Shown piece by piece: positions 10,754 to 21,529 of a stretch of DNA of 64,000 bases. Under the pieces are notes generated by a model. That model ran no database searches. It worked only from the letters and a program-made list of their open reading frames with translations, and was not told where the DNA came from. How positions within the stretch are numbered: position 1 is the first letter of the stretch; every line of letters starts with the position of its first letter. The position numbers were made by a program, and so were the translations under genes. This stretch comes from Taxillus chinensis (Eukaryota > Streptophyta > Magnoliopsida > Santalales > Loranthaceae). Location: assembly GCA_023512835.1 (NCBI GenBank), contig JAKCVP010000379.1, positions 109,843 to 173,842 on the forward strand. Direction: 5' to 3'.

Positions 10754-11881
10754 TCAAGGCTCATGCCCCTCCAGCGTGTACTTCCTGATCATCTTGAAGA
10801 AGAACTTGAGCTTCTCAGGGTCCACAAAAGGGGTAACACCATGCCCTAGATTGCAGATCCAGCCCTTCTTCCCCTTGTCAAATCCTTTCACAATTTCACG
10901 TACAGCATGCTCAAGAGCCTCTTCGTTGCCATATAGTACACCGGGATCCATGTTACCTTGCACAACTTTGCCCTTCTTTTGCGCCTTTGCGTAAGCCTCT
11001 GAAGGATCGTGCAGCCAGTCCAGACTGATGACATCGTAGGGAGTATCAAGAAGGTAATCGAAGGCGTAGGGCGCGCCCTTGGCAAATGCCTGCATGGGAA
11101 TGCTCGGCAGTCCAAGCTCCTTCAGTCGAGCAGGCAAATGGAAAGCAATGTGCGTCAGGTACGGCAGCGAGAACTCGCGGAAAGCCGAAGGCGATAGCTC
11201 GCCTGCCCAAGAATCAAAGACTTGAATGAGCTGTGCGCCTGCCTTGACCTGCAGCGCCAGGTACTCGACGCAGACCTCTGCGATCTTCTGCAACAACTTC
11301 TTTGCTTCTTCTGGGTATGTGTAGATGAAGCGCTTGATGTTGAAGAAGATCTTACTGCCGCCGCCTTCGACCATGTAGCATAACAGCGTCCAAGGCGCAC
11401 CGCAGAAGCCGTAGAGTGGCACGCGACCATTTAGCTTCTTGCGTGTGAGTGTGATGGCCTTGTAGACGTAGTCGAGCTCAGCCTTGACGTCTACTTGCTT
11501 GTCTAGAATTTGCTTGTATTGCGGGTCTTCGGGCGATCTCAATGGGTTGGGAAAGTCTGGGCCCTTGCCCTCAGTCATCTTCACCTCCATGCCCAGCGCT
11601 TGCGGTACGACGAGAATGTCTGAGAAGATGATTGAGCCATCGAGATACTCCGGGTAGCGATCAATTGGTTGTAACGTAAGGTTCGATGCGATTTCGGGAC
11701 TTCTACAGCATTCAAAGAAGTCGTGGGTGCCCTTCTCTTTGTGATACTCGGGCAGGTATCGTCCCGCCTGGCGCATGACCCATATCGGTGGATGTGTTAC
11801 TTCTTCATTGCGTGCGGTTCTCAGAAGAAGATCATTGGTCATGGGAGGAAACTCGGCATCAAGGTTGTCCTTGAAAGCCAT
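10754..11881 (-). CDS. HEM12: Uroporphyrinogen decarboxylase
   Basis: Cytosolic haem-pathway enzyme that removes four carboxyl groups from uroporphyrinogen III to give coproporphyrinogen III. It is a single exon of 375 aa. The ATG at 11881 sits in CACCATGG. The frame is open further upstream but has only a GTG there, so the ATG is chosen. Residues about 31-46 carry PPIWVMRQAGRYLPEY, the first family signature with the substrate-binding Arg residues. IIFSDILVVPQALGM contains the catalytic-site Asp region, and YGFCGAPWTLLCYMVEGGGS is the second signature. The end, NLGHGVTPFVDPEKLKFF, is typical. It shares a 361-bp divergent promoter region with the complex I 24-kDa subunit gene. Confidence 0.97.
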   Translation of the reverse strand: MAFKDNLDAEFPPMTNDLLLRTARNEEVTHPPIWVMRQAGRYLPEYHKEKGTHDFFECCRSPEIASNLTLQPIDRYPEYLDGSIIFSDILVVPQALGMEVKMTEGKGPDFPNPLRSPEDPQYKQILDKQVDVKAELDYVYKAITLTRKKLNGRVPLYGFCGAPWTLLCYMVEGGGSKIFFNIKRFIYTYPEEAKKLLQKIAEVCVEYLALQVKAGAQLIQVFDSWAGELSPSAFREFSLPYLTHIAFHLPARLKELGLPSIPMQAFAKGAPYAFDYLLDTPYDVISLDWLHDPSEAYAKAQKKGKVVQGNMDPGVLYGNEEALEHAVREIVKGFDKGKKGWICNLGHGVTPFVDPEKLKFFFKMIRKYTLEGHEP

Positions 11882-12242
11882 GGTGAAGGGTGTGGGGACC
11901 TTTGAGGTCGTTTGGAATGGCGTGGACGTTGCGAAATCAGATGATATCTTTGCAGGCACCAGTACTTAAGGCGACCCAGACAGAGTAGGCAGCGCGGAGA
12001 AAGCAAGCACAGTCGACAGATAAGCAAAGAGACAGAGCGTGGAATTGCACTACAAGATCTAGTCACTACTGAGGGGCAACAAGTGGCACCAGGCGAAACG
12101 GGACTTGACGCAGGTGCAGATCATCACGTCCAATGAACGACACGCTTACTAAGAACTTATTGTCGACGTCTTCCGTTTTCCTTGCCTGCTGCATTGACAT
12201 TGACGGGCAGCCAACACATACCATCCTACACACACCCGCACT
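11882..12242. promoter_or_regulatory. Bidirectional promoter region HEM12 / complex I 24-kDa
   Basis: 361 bp separate the two divergent ATGs. No other gene fits. Both products serve respiration, one through haem synthesis and the other as an iron-sulphur subunit, so shared control is plausible but not shown. No clear TATA was found. Confidence 0.5.
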
Positions 12243-13318
12243 ATGGCATTCAAGCTCGCACCGATGCTCTACCGCGCAGGTAGCAGCGCTCTGCGCTCGT
12301 CTGCCCGCGTCGTCGTCGTGCGCCAGCCCCAGCAGATCCAGAGGTCCTTTGCCGTGAGCTCGAGGGTGGCCAGCGATGCCCTCCAAGTTGTACGATACAA
12401 GCAAGTCCAGATACTGCAGGAGCGACAATGCTAACCGTCTTCCCAAGCACCGCGATTCCCCCGACAACAACCCCAACATCCCTTTCAAATTCAACGCAAC
12501 GAACGAGACTCTCATTGAAGAAATCATCGCCCGTTACCCATCACAGTACAAGAAGGCCGCCGTCATGCCTCTGCTAGATCTCGGTCAGCGTCAGCACGGC
12601 TGGACAAGCATTTCCGTCATGAATGAAGTCGCGCGGATCCTCGAGATGCCCCCGATGCGCGTCTACGAAGTCGCTACCTTTTACACCATGTACAACCGCA
12701 CCCCTGTCGGTCGCTACCACATTCAAGCTTGCACAACCGTACGTTCTCCAATCTTAATGCAATACCGCAGCTAGGCATCGGCATGAGCTTTGCAACTGAC
12801 GATTAAAATAGACACCCTGCCAACTTGGCGGCGTCGGCTCCGACGTGATCATGGAAGCGATAGAAAAGCACCTAGGCATAACCCCAGGCCACACAACAGC
12901 CGACGGCCTCTTCACCTTCACAGAAGTAGAATGCCTAGGCGCGTGTGTCAACGCGCCCATGGTGCAAATCAACGACGACTACTACGAGGACCTGACTCCC
13001 GAATCCACCACCGAGCTGCTCAAGGCGCTTCAAGCAGCTGCACAGCAAACGGGTGCGAGTGGTGGCGCAGCTGGCTTGGCCGGCGACGCAGGCAAGGACG
13101 TCAAGGCTGCCGAGGAGCGTGGGCAGCGCGAAGCACGAGATGCGCTGGAGGCTCAGGGACGAAAGTACGCTGCACAGGGCATTGCTATGCCCAGTCCTGG
13201 TCCGCTGAGCGGCCGCAAGACGTGCGAGCCCAGGGCTGGTCTGACGTGTTTGACCAGCGAGCCTTGGACTGCTGAGCAGGTATTTAGGAGCGACGGGGCT
13301 CTGGACAAGAGTGCATAG
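12243..13318 (+). CDS. NADH:ubiquinone oxidoreductase 24-kDa (NDUFV2/NuoE-type) subunit
   Basis: Mitochondrial complex I subunit of the NADH-oxidising arm, carrying a [2Fe-2S] cluster. Model: 12243..12389, 12448..12738 and 12812..13318, 314 aa. The N-terminus is Arg/Ser/Ala-rich without acidic residues up to about residue 40, as in a mitochondrial presequence. The core starts [19 protein letters not shown] and includes [17 protein letters not shown] and [14 protein letters not shown]. The cluster ligands are C-x4-C in CTTTPCQLGG, assembled across intron 2, and C-x3-C in [11 protein letters not shown]. The C-terminal extension is Ala/Gly-rich and longer than the bacterial NuoE end. Intron 1 has donor GTACGA and branch GCTAAC; intron 2 has GTACGT. 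Confidence 0.95.
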
Positions 13319-14554
13319 ACGGAGAAGGGGGAAAAGTGGGAGTGTATCATAGGCGCTAGCAGCGATGGCATCCGACATGTTTGAATTCACTTACCTATCT
13401 TGAGCGTTCTCCATCTTCAACTTTCATAACACAACTAGCAATGCCGCAGGTGAAGCCTCACTCTGCTCTGCTGTATACCACAATGGACTGCAGTCCATCA
13501 TGCGGCACATGATACGGAGCGTCCTTTGTGTGACAAGATCGCTAATGCAGGGGACCGCTTGACCACGTGTTTGACCACAGTCCACTTGCCCACTATGTTC
13601 TCAACAAAAGCGAGAAGGCGAGAGAAGCAAGACAGCAGGGCCCCGATCTTCGAGTCCCATGCAATCAGCCGCCATCCATTCTGGTTTCCTGTATATCTCT
13701 TCTGCTTTTACATAGTAACCAAGCTGTAGATATAGTCCTAGACCAACATACATTCCTCAATTTGAAATCGAGAGCATACGCCCTCCCTCCAATCTTGTCC
13801 CACATCGGTATTTAGATTTTCTTCCTCCCCCCTTCCCTTCCGACCCTTTATCCTCGCTTCCGACCTTTTCCCCTAGGTACCTTATCCTTTTTCCGGTCCT
13901 GGCAATAACCTCCAGCCAGGATCTCACATTCACTGCAGCATAGATAAGGAACGCGCCTGACTCAGAACAAAAGAGGTGCATACAGTAAATCAAAATCCAA
14001 AAGGCGAGACACATCATCCATGGATGTGCAGCACTCTGATCTTCTCCCATGCGCCGGTCTGCGCTTCTTTTCTTCGTTTTTTTTTATTTTCCTTCCTGTC
14101 TTCTTGCTTACGCCTTGCTTCCTTCCCTTTCTCTATTTTTTTTTTCCATTCTGCTCTCTGGATTGAAATTGGGATGGAGGATTGTGTTGTTCGACATCTT
14201 CCTAGTGCAAGTGTACGATTGCACAGTGCGCATATCTAGTAGGAAAGGATACGCAGGACTTGATCTTATTCGGCGTGCAAGTGATCATGTGCACGCGCAC
14301 ATGTGATAGCGCTGCCGTGCCCAGCGAAGAGGGTCCAGCTGAATTGTGCAAGCCGGCGCGTGCAGACTGTGCCCAGTTATGCAGCGAGCCACTTGTGACA
14401 AAGGGCCAGCCGTGTGCCAGAACACGTGCCTAGGGCAAGGGATAGCCGTTGCAGATGAAGGTGTATATACCAAAATATTTCATACCTATACCAATCAGAA
14501 GAAACATGTGATTCTTCGCACAAAATTGGTCACATGGCGCACTTGGTTAATCGT
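13319..14554. other. Gene-free region before the hairpin array
   Basis: It holds long pyrimidine tracts (about 13810-13890 and 14065-14155) and a CCTAGGTACC at 13872-13881. It has no supported coding exon and no tRNA-like arrangement that I can find. Confidence 0.5.
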
Positions 14555-15775
14555 CGAGCTTGAAACTCGGTCGAGGGGGATCTTGGTGCTGCTGTTGAGG
14601 ACTTGAAATCCTTCGCAGGGCACGCAACCTGGGGACTCGAAATCCCCTATGGGCTTGAAAGTCAAGGACTCCGAAATCCTTCACAGGCTCGAAACCTGCG
14701 GTAGGCTCAAAACCTGCGGTGGGCTCGAAACCCTCCACAGGCTCGAAACCTAGGGGACTTGAATCCTACTACGGGCTTGAACCCGCCTTGGGCTTGAGAC
14801 TCAAGGACTTAAAATCCTTCACAGGCTTAAAACCTGCGGTAGACTTAAAACCTACGGTGGGCTCGAAACCCTTCACAGGCTCGAAACCTGGGGACTTGAA
14901 ATCCTCTGTGGGCTTGAAACTCGCAGACTCGAAATTCGCCACAGGCTCAAAACCTGACGTGGGCTCTAAATTCACGGACTTAAAATCCAGCGTGGGCTTA
15001 AAACCCATCCCTTCACGGGCTCAAAACCTGACGTAGGTTCGAAACCTACTACTATAGTCCTTGAAAGACTTGAAATCCTACGGTGGGCTTAAAACCCACG
15101 GACTCGAAATCCGACGCAGGCTCGAAACCTGCTATGGGCTTGAAACCCACCTTCGCAGACTCAAAACCTGCTACGGGCTTGAAACCCACCTCCGCAGGCT
15201 TGAAACTTGCCGTGGGCTTGAAACCCAGGGACTTGAAATCCCACTGTGGGCTGAAATGTACAACGAGCTCGAAACTCGTTAGGGGCTTGAAACCCTCGAC
15301 ATAAACTGAAAATATCCACCCAGTGCTTGAAACACCATGGAACTTGAAATTCCTCCTTCGACGCTGTGGCAAACTTGAAATTCACCACGGGTTTCAAACC
15401 CGCCATGAGCCTGAAAACTCTACGAGACTCAAAATTTCGTCCTGGGGACTTTGAAATCCCTAGAGAACTTGAAATTCTCAACGGGCATGAAATTTGCTAG
15501 GGACTTGAAATTCTCTGTGGGCTTGAAACCTACCAAGGACTCGAAATCCTTGGGGTTTGAGATCCCGCGGATTTGTGCGGGTTTCAAACCTGCAGTGAGC
15601 TTCAAACTCACCCACACGCTTCAAACTCGTCATGAGTATGAAATACACAAAGACTTGAAATCTCCCAAGTGAACTCTGAAGCCTAGCAGAAATGTACAAA
15701 CTCACAGCAGGCTCTAAACCTGTACAGATTTCGGACATCTCTCAAGGCTTCAAACCCTTCAGGACTTGAAATCCT
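14555..15775. repeat. Tandem array of about 60 short hairpins with variable stems and a conserved 7-nt loop
   Basis: Each unit is a small inverted repeat around a loop of the form CTYGAAA, roughly every 16-24 nt. Stems differ from unit to unit but stay complementary within a unit. Examples: GGGGACTCGAAATCCCC (14631-14647), AAGGACTTAAAATCCTT (14803-14819), GTAGGTTCGAAACCTAC (15033-15049), GTGGGCTTAAAACCCAC (15083-15099), GCAGGCTCGAAACCTGC (15116-15132), AACGAGCTCGAAACTCGTT (15262-15280), GAGAACTTGAAATTCTC (15463-15479) and GTGAGCTTCAAACTCAC (15595-15611). Some stems use G-T pairs, as in TGTGGG/CTCGCA at 14907-14925. By hand I count about 60 units. The array is stop-poor in several frames on both strands, but the frames shift and overlap, so it does not look coding. 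I know no named family that matches. Confidence 0.9.
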
Positions 15776-16577
15776 TTCGATCCGCCCTCTTTTTTTTTGT
15801 GAGGCCAGAGGCCAGAGAAACTTACGGATTCAATTCGTAGCAGCTTCAGAAAGCACTTGCGGTTTTTTTTTCTGCTTCTTTTCTTTTCTTTTTCTCAGGC
15901 TTTTGCTCCGGTCAGACGGGAGAAGAAACAGAAATACGACGAGGCCAAGCGCTTTTCGTATCGATCGATGTACGGGTGTGATGTAAAGTGCGTGATGTGA
16001 AGTCCGATGTGCCTTATGTTCGTGTCAGGGATCATCCTAGGACTATGCCATCACAAAGGCGGGCCCTGGGTGTTTCGCGTACATTTGTTTTTGATAGGTA
16101 CAGTGCCTTTGCAGGAGTACTTGTGGTCTGGTCCTGGAGGATGCTGACATGAATAGTACTGTATACAGCATATCTGATCCCGGAGGGTCTGGTTTCGGTC
16201 AACAGTCAGTTCCAGCGGCAAAGAGCGTGATTGGAAGGATCACAGAGGGAAATGGTCTGTATGCGTTTGGACCAGGGCGCGCAAATGTACAGTACATACC
16301 TTGCAAGCGAGCGCAACGACTTACATTCTCGGTCAGGGCGCAGGAGCTCCTATTGGGTCGTTTGCGCTAGGTACACGAGAAGCTCGCGATGCTGTTGGTC
16401 CGATGCTTTCGTGCCCGCTTGCTCAGTCATCTACCCGTGCGCTAGTCAGTGTTGCAGACCGAGAAGATAAAACAAAGACAAGACGGTCAAGCTCATCCAC
16501 AGGGCCTAGATTCAAAGAGCCGCGCCCAATCTATCACAGGTATATAGGTAGGTAGGTAAGTATCCAATGATGCTCCT
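15776..16577. other. Gene-free region after the hairpin array
   Basis: It contains T-rich tracts (about 15790-15800 and 15862-15897) and TAGGTAGGTAGGTAAG at 16545-16560. It includes the 3' flank of GUT2. No gene can be supported. Confidence 0.5.
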
Positions 16578-18826
16578 CTAAGCATTAGCGGGTGAGTCGT
16601 AGTGCTCGACGGGGTTCTGTCCAGGTCGGAGCTTGGAGTCACTTTCCAGCAGATCGTCAGGTTTATCTACACTGGATGTCAGCAAGTGATCAAAGAAGAT
16701 TGAGAGGAGAAAGAGGCGAAGAAACGTACCATGCCTGGCGTACATGCCATATTCCTCATCGGCGTACTTTCCGACTTTACCTTGCTCAACCTCCTTCCTC
16801 GTCAACTTAAGCTTGTTCTTAGGCAGGCCCATGCTGCCGAGGAATTGTACGGCTTCACGCCATTCAAAGTCCTTCCTGGTCTGGTTCCACCCCAGCTCGG
16901 ATGCCATCAGGTCGATGATGTTGGGCAGAGCCTCAAGGGCTGCTTGTGCATTGAGAAAGGCGAGACGTGTACGGCGTGAGATGACGTCTGTTGCGTTTTG
17001 TGCATACTCGTGACGGCAAGCATAACGAACTTCACCGTCGACGAATGGGTATAGTTCCGAGATTTTCTTGCCCCGTACGGGAAATCGTTGGTCGGTTGGC
17101 TCGCAGAGTGCTGCAACAGTCCAGGCACGGTCGCCGTACGCGGTAGTCAAGTGCTTAGCTACTTCCGTGTCAATGCCGAAATGTTGGATGATATTGATAA
17201 AGAGCGTTTTGGAGAAGCCATGTGCGCCCACGAGCTTGACCTCGTGCGTCTTGCAAGTGCCATCGAGCGCGGTCTCAATGAAGTCGTTGCCCGAGACATG
17301 AACAGGTTTGGGAATATTGCGAGGCTTCAGTCCAAATTCCTTGATGGCTTCGTCGACAGTTTCCTCCGCCATCTGTCGGTAAGTTGTCCATTTGCCGCCA
17401 GAGATGGTAAGGAGACCGGAGTCGGAGGTCGTGATCAAGTGGTTGCGAACAAGGCCCTGCGTGTCCTTCGCCTTGGGGTCTCGCACAAGCGGACGAATTC
17501 CTGACCAGGCAGCAAGCACGTCACCGCGGCGGACGTTGATCTCAGGCGCGAGATAGCCCTTGATCTCGTTCAGGATCCAGCTAATCTCTTCCTCGCCTGC
17601 AACAGGGTTTTGAGCAATCTTAGTAGGCGCATCCGTCGTGCCGGCGATGGTGTTTCCGTGCCAGGGCAAGAAGAAAATGACTCGGCCATCAGAGGTGGAA
17701 GGGTCGATTAGACCCATGTTGGACGGAGCGAAGTAGCCAGGAAGGATAATGTGGACACCAGATGACGGGGCAACAATCTCAGGCACCTTCTGATCATCCA
17801 TCTTGCGGATGGAATCAGTGAAAGGACCAGTAGCATTGATGATGCCCTTTGCGCGGATTGTGATTTCTTGGGCAGTGCTGCCATCCATCTCAGGAACGCG
17901 GTCCTTGAGGACAGCTCCGTTTAAGCGACCGTTGGCATCCTTGGTGAGACTGGTGACTTCCATTTTGTTTACTACCGTGGCGCCATAAAGCGCGGCAGTC
18001 ATGGCAAGAGAGATGTTCATGCGCGAGTCGTTGTGTGCGCCATCGTAGTAGACCAAAGCACCAAACAAGTTGTCCTTTTTCAGCATTGGGAAAGCATCGA
18101 GGGCCTTGCTCCTAGTCAAGAAGTAGGAGCTCTCAATGTTTTCTGATCCAGCGAGCAAATCGTAGGCTTTGGTGCCGGCCCAGAAGTAAGGTACCTTCCA
18201 CCAGGTATCGACCGGGATCATGATGGGAAGCCAGGAAGACAGATGCGGAGCAGTGTCGAGAAAGTAGCGACGCTCGCGCAGAGCTTCCACAACGAGCTTG
18301 TACTGATTATAGTCCAGATTCCACACAGCCTTCTCGAGATAGCGCACACCGCCGTGGACGAGCTTGGTGCTCTTGCTACTGGTGCCACTGGCAAAATCAT
18401 CGCGCTCTACGACGGCTACGCGCAACCCTCTGGTAGCAGCGTCCAGGGCAACACCAGCACCAGTAGCGCCACCACCAATGATCAGCAAGTCGTATGGCTC
18501 GTCAGCCTCGGAAGCTGTGGAGTTTTGGGAATTGTTGCCGGCACTGCGTCGCAAGTCGGTAATCTGCTCGGCACGGGTCTTTACACGAGGGAAGAGCGGA
18601 GGGTTGAAGACGCCACCAGCGCCATAGGTGGGTGGAGGAACGGTGGCCTGATCGGTACCCTGCGACTCAGGATCAGAATTGGAGCTTCTGGAGCATCGGA
18701 CCAGAGCACGGAGCTTACAGGGATGTTTCTGGGTCGGTAGACCGTGTAGAGGACACCGGCTCCTGCAGCGGAGGCACCAGTCAAGTACAGTAGAGACTTG
18801 CCGATGCGTCTGCTGGCTGGGCCCAT
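16578..18826 (-). CDS. GUT2: Mitochondrial FAD-dependent glycerol-3-phosphate dehydrogenase
   Basis: Inner-membrane enzyme that oxidises glycerol-3-phosphate to dihydroxyacetone phosphate and passes electrons to ubiquinone. Model: complement of 18719..18826, 16730..18659 and 16578..16666, 708 aa. The ATG at 18826 opens MGPASRRIGKSLLYL, a short basic presequence with a membrane-like stretch ending YRPRNIP. Intron 1 (59 nt, donor GTAAGC, acceptor CAG) joins this to GTDQATVPPPTY. The FAD-binding motif is LLIIGGGATGAGVALDAATR. Other signatures are SSKSTKLVHGGVRYLEKAV, GPFTDSIRK and TISGGKWTTYRQMAEETVDE. Intron 2 (16667..16729, 63 nt) splits the Asp codon in ARHDKPDDLLESD. It is in frame and has no stop, so retention would insert 21 residues. 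Confidence 0.96.
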
Positions 18827-19362
18827 AGTAGGCAAAGAGGGTGCGCGGCTCGTCTGCCGGCGGAGAGACGGGCAGCGAGAATGTCAGAGAGTTGTTGATA
18901 GAGTAGAAGTGGAATAGGTGCAGCAGGCTTTCACATGCTCTGACGTCGTCGTTAGCGAGGAGCTTAAGCCAATGAGCGCCCAACCAAGCTGGGCCGCAGA
19001 TAATATGCCGGCGGGCGTACCTTAGGGATGCATATGCAATGCACGAAAGAGCGCGCAACCAGGTGTTAGCGATGGATGGCAAAAGAGCAGAGAGTGAACA
19101 GAGGAGGGTAGGTGGTGAGGCATGAATCATGGATGGCATGGAGAACTGGCCCACGGAGCATTGGCGGCTCGTACTGGCATTCGCCGCTCAGACCACGATT
19201 GATTTTGCTATTGCACCGAAGAAAGACCATCCATCGCCCTCCGCTTCGTCCGCATCGCTTTCTGATGTCCTCCCTGGCTAGCTGCATTGCCTCTCATCCC
19301 TTCGGCCGAGCTTTTTAGCCTTACCTAATCATGTCCCTCACAACCAAGGCATACCTCATCCC
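18827..19362. other. GUT2 upstream region
   Basis: It includes the GUT2 promoter and the 3' flank of the next minus-strand gene. The frame upstream of the GUT2 ATG is open for about 100 codons but shows no conserved feature. Confidence 0.45.
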
Positions 19363-21529
19363 CTACTTCTCCAGATTGCCGTCGCGCATCATCTTGAAGA
19401 AGTTGTAATTCCCGCTTCCACTTCTACTGGGAGCGCTCGCCGTTGGCGTTCGGTCCAAATCGGCGTATGCTCCAAAGAGATCTTTTCCTCGAGCAGCCTG
19501 GAATCGCGACGCCCTCGCCTTCTCATCCACTGCTTCACCTTCACCGTCCCCGTCCGAGTCTAAGCCGGCTTCCTGCTTTGCCTGCTGTTCACGCAAGATA
19601 CGCGTCTTCTCGACTCCGTACGGTCCCCGCTTCGACTCGTGGCTCGCCAGCTTGTCGTCGTAGTGCTTCATGATGCGTTTGATCGTGTACATCTCCATGC
19701 CTTCCTTTGCCAACATCTCGGGAATCTGCGTGTATGCCCGCTCGTTACCGCTCTCAATCTCGCACCCTGGCCCAATGTAGACGTAAGCCCACGCATCGAG
19801 CTGCATCTTCTTGATTCTGCGCGCTCGAGCTTGTCCTTGCTGTTTTTTGCCGAGGGGAAAGAAGAAGTCTTCATCGCGGCGCCCAAGATCGGTTGCACCC
19901 AAGGCTGAAAGTTCGTCGGGAAAGGCAGGGAATGGGGAGATGCTGGCGGTGTCACTACCATCTTCGCCTGAAGTGCTGGCTGCGCCAGACTTTTCCTTGT
20001 CTGTGATCGATACCTCTCGCGACCTGCGTCCTCCTGTTGACAACGAAGCACTCGACAAGGACCGAGCCCTTGAAGTTGAGCGCGCTCGCGCTCGTTTGAA
20101 CCAGTCGCCCTGTGCATCTGTGATTGCGGGTGTCCAATCAACATGTGCGTACCCACCTTTGGCCTTAAATTCGTTCCACCCGGGGCTGGGCTGGTATTTG
20201 AGGCCAAGTCTCGCGTCGAGTTCTCTCAGGCGCTTCAGCTCGTCTGCGTGCTCCGCTTCCTTGAGCCCAGCAGCATGAAGTTTCATGCGCCGCACGATTT
20301 GCTGCGTCACAGGCGTGTGCCTAACTTCATCATTCAAGTGTGCTTGCCTAGCCTCTGTGTAGGGTCTTTCATCCACCATCATACCATCATCCCACTGATA
20401 GTTCGACGAGGGGTCCGGCAAAGGGATTGGTTTCGGGGCGACCAAGGCAGCACTGGCAGGTGCAGTCTCCTCGCGCAGACGAAACTCGACTTCGATAGTG
20501 ACTATCTCCCTGCGAAACAGCTGGCCAGCATGGGAGTTCTTGTCGCAGCCCATGTGGCGATCGAGACAATCTAGCTCATTCTCATCGAGGCCAATCGCGA
20601 CCTGGCCGCGCATGTGCGTCTCTATGCGCAACTCTTCACTGTCTTTGGGAAGCAATTCTGTGACCTCGGCATCCTCCGGGACTTCCCAACACGTATAATT
20701 CGTGCCGTCGGCTCTCTTCCCCAATATCTTGCGGGTGACACGAGCGCACTCTCGCCTGCCAGGAAATATGTGCGAATCGCGCGTGTTCAGCGTCAAGGCG
20801 AGGCGCGAACGAGCATCGCCAGACCAGACAGCAGCAGGGAACGGAGCATCCTTAACCATGACCTGAGTATGATCGGGCAGCACGGCGGGAAATATTGCTC
20901 GAGCGAGCCCGTAGGTATCTTCGCGGCCAATGACCTGCGCGAGAATATCCGGTACACACAAGGTGTTGTACACAAAAACCGGAAGAGTCTTCTTCTTGTC
21001 TTTCTGTGGCTCGACAAGTCCCGTAAGTTGCTGCGAATCCAAGAGTCCCTCGTCGTTCTGCCGGTCTTGGGGGATCACTGGATTACCAGGTGCTTCAGGA
21101 TCATCTCCTTCTTTGGCAGAAGACTTGAAGAAAGTGAAAAGATTAGCTCTCATGCTATCAGAACGAGAGGGTAGGCGGCCAGGTACCCATTGCGTGTCTG
21201 CCAGCTCAGTGTGCAGCGCACGTATTTCAGCGACCTGGCTCTTGGGAAGCTGTCTTCTCAAATCATCGGCCGTGAGTATGTTTGTGCACGCCAGCTGATA
21301 GAGCTCACGTCGGGATAAGCGCTGAGAGACTTTTCCGGGCTTGGACCACGACCGACGAATGTTTGAAATCAGGCCATTCTCTTGGAGCAATCTCTCGGTT
21401 CTGGCCTCCAGGGCATCGATGTTACAACTAATGAGCAATCTGTTAGCACGCTAAAATCCAATTCTCAGTTCACATGACATTCAATAAAGGAACCTACTCT
21501 GCATCAGGAGCTTTGTCGAGACGATCCAT
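19363..21529 (-). CDS. Large protein with a gamma-glutamylcyclotransferase (AIG2-like) domain
   Basis: Model: complement of 21498..21529 and 19363..21427, 698 aa, starting MDRLDKAPDAD. The 70-nt intron has donor GTAGGT, branch GCTAAC and acceptor TTAG. Residues about 160-330 resemble the GGCT/AIG2 fold: LPVFVYNTLCVPDILAQVIG (compare the family's YGTL motif), then VMVKDAPFPAAVW, and THMRGQVAIGLDENELDCLD, with the acidic position expected in the catalytic loop, and FRREIVTIEVEF. An N-terminal helical part and a long C-terminal part flank it. The C-terminal part has a Ser/Arg-rich segment and a conserved-looking block from QLDAWAYVYIGPGCEIESGN to YTIKRIMKHYDDK. The family acts on gamma-glutamyl compounds, but activity of this large form is unknown. 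The domain call is moderate; the gene itself is firm. Confidence 0.75.

Noticed and set aside
11882..11959. Upstream extension of uroporphyrinogen decarboxylase
   Set aside because: The extra 26 codons start with GTG, while a strong-context ATG at 11881 gives the usual family length.
14547..15738. Many overlapping open frames on both strands with GxKPxx / GFKPxx periodicity
   Set aside because: They come from the stop-poor hairpin repeat. Frames shift every few hundred bases, overlap on both strands and have no splice chain, start context or conserved ends, so I treat the stretch as noncoding.
14555..15775. CRISPR-like repeat array
   Set aside because: The sequence is nuclear and fungal. 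The conserved part is only about 7 nt, there are no constant repeats with unique spacers, and no cas genes are present.
16578..16666. GUT2 C-terminal EF-hand as in animal enzymes
   Set aside because: No calcium-binding loop pattern is visible; the fungal protein ends after HDKPDDLLESD and a short tail.
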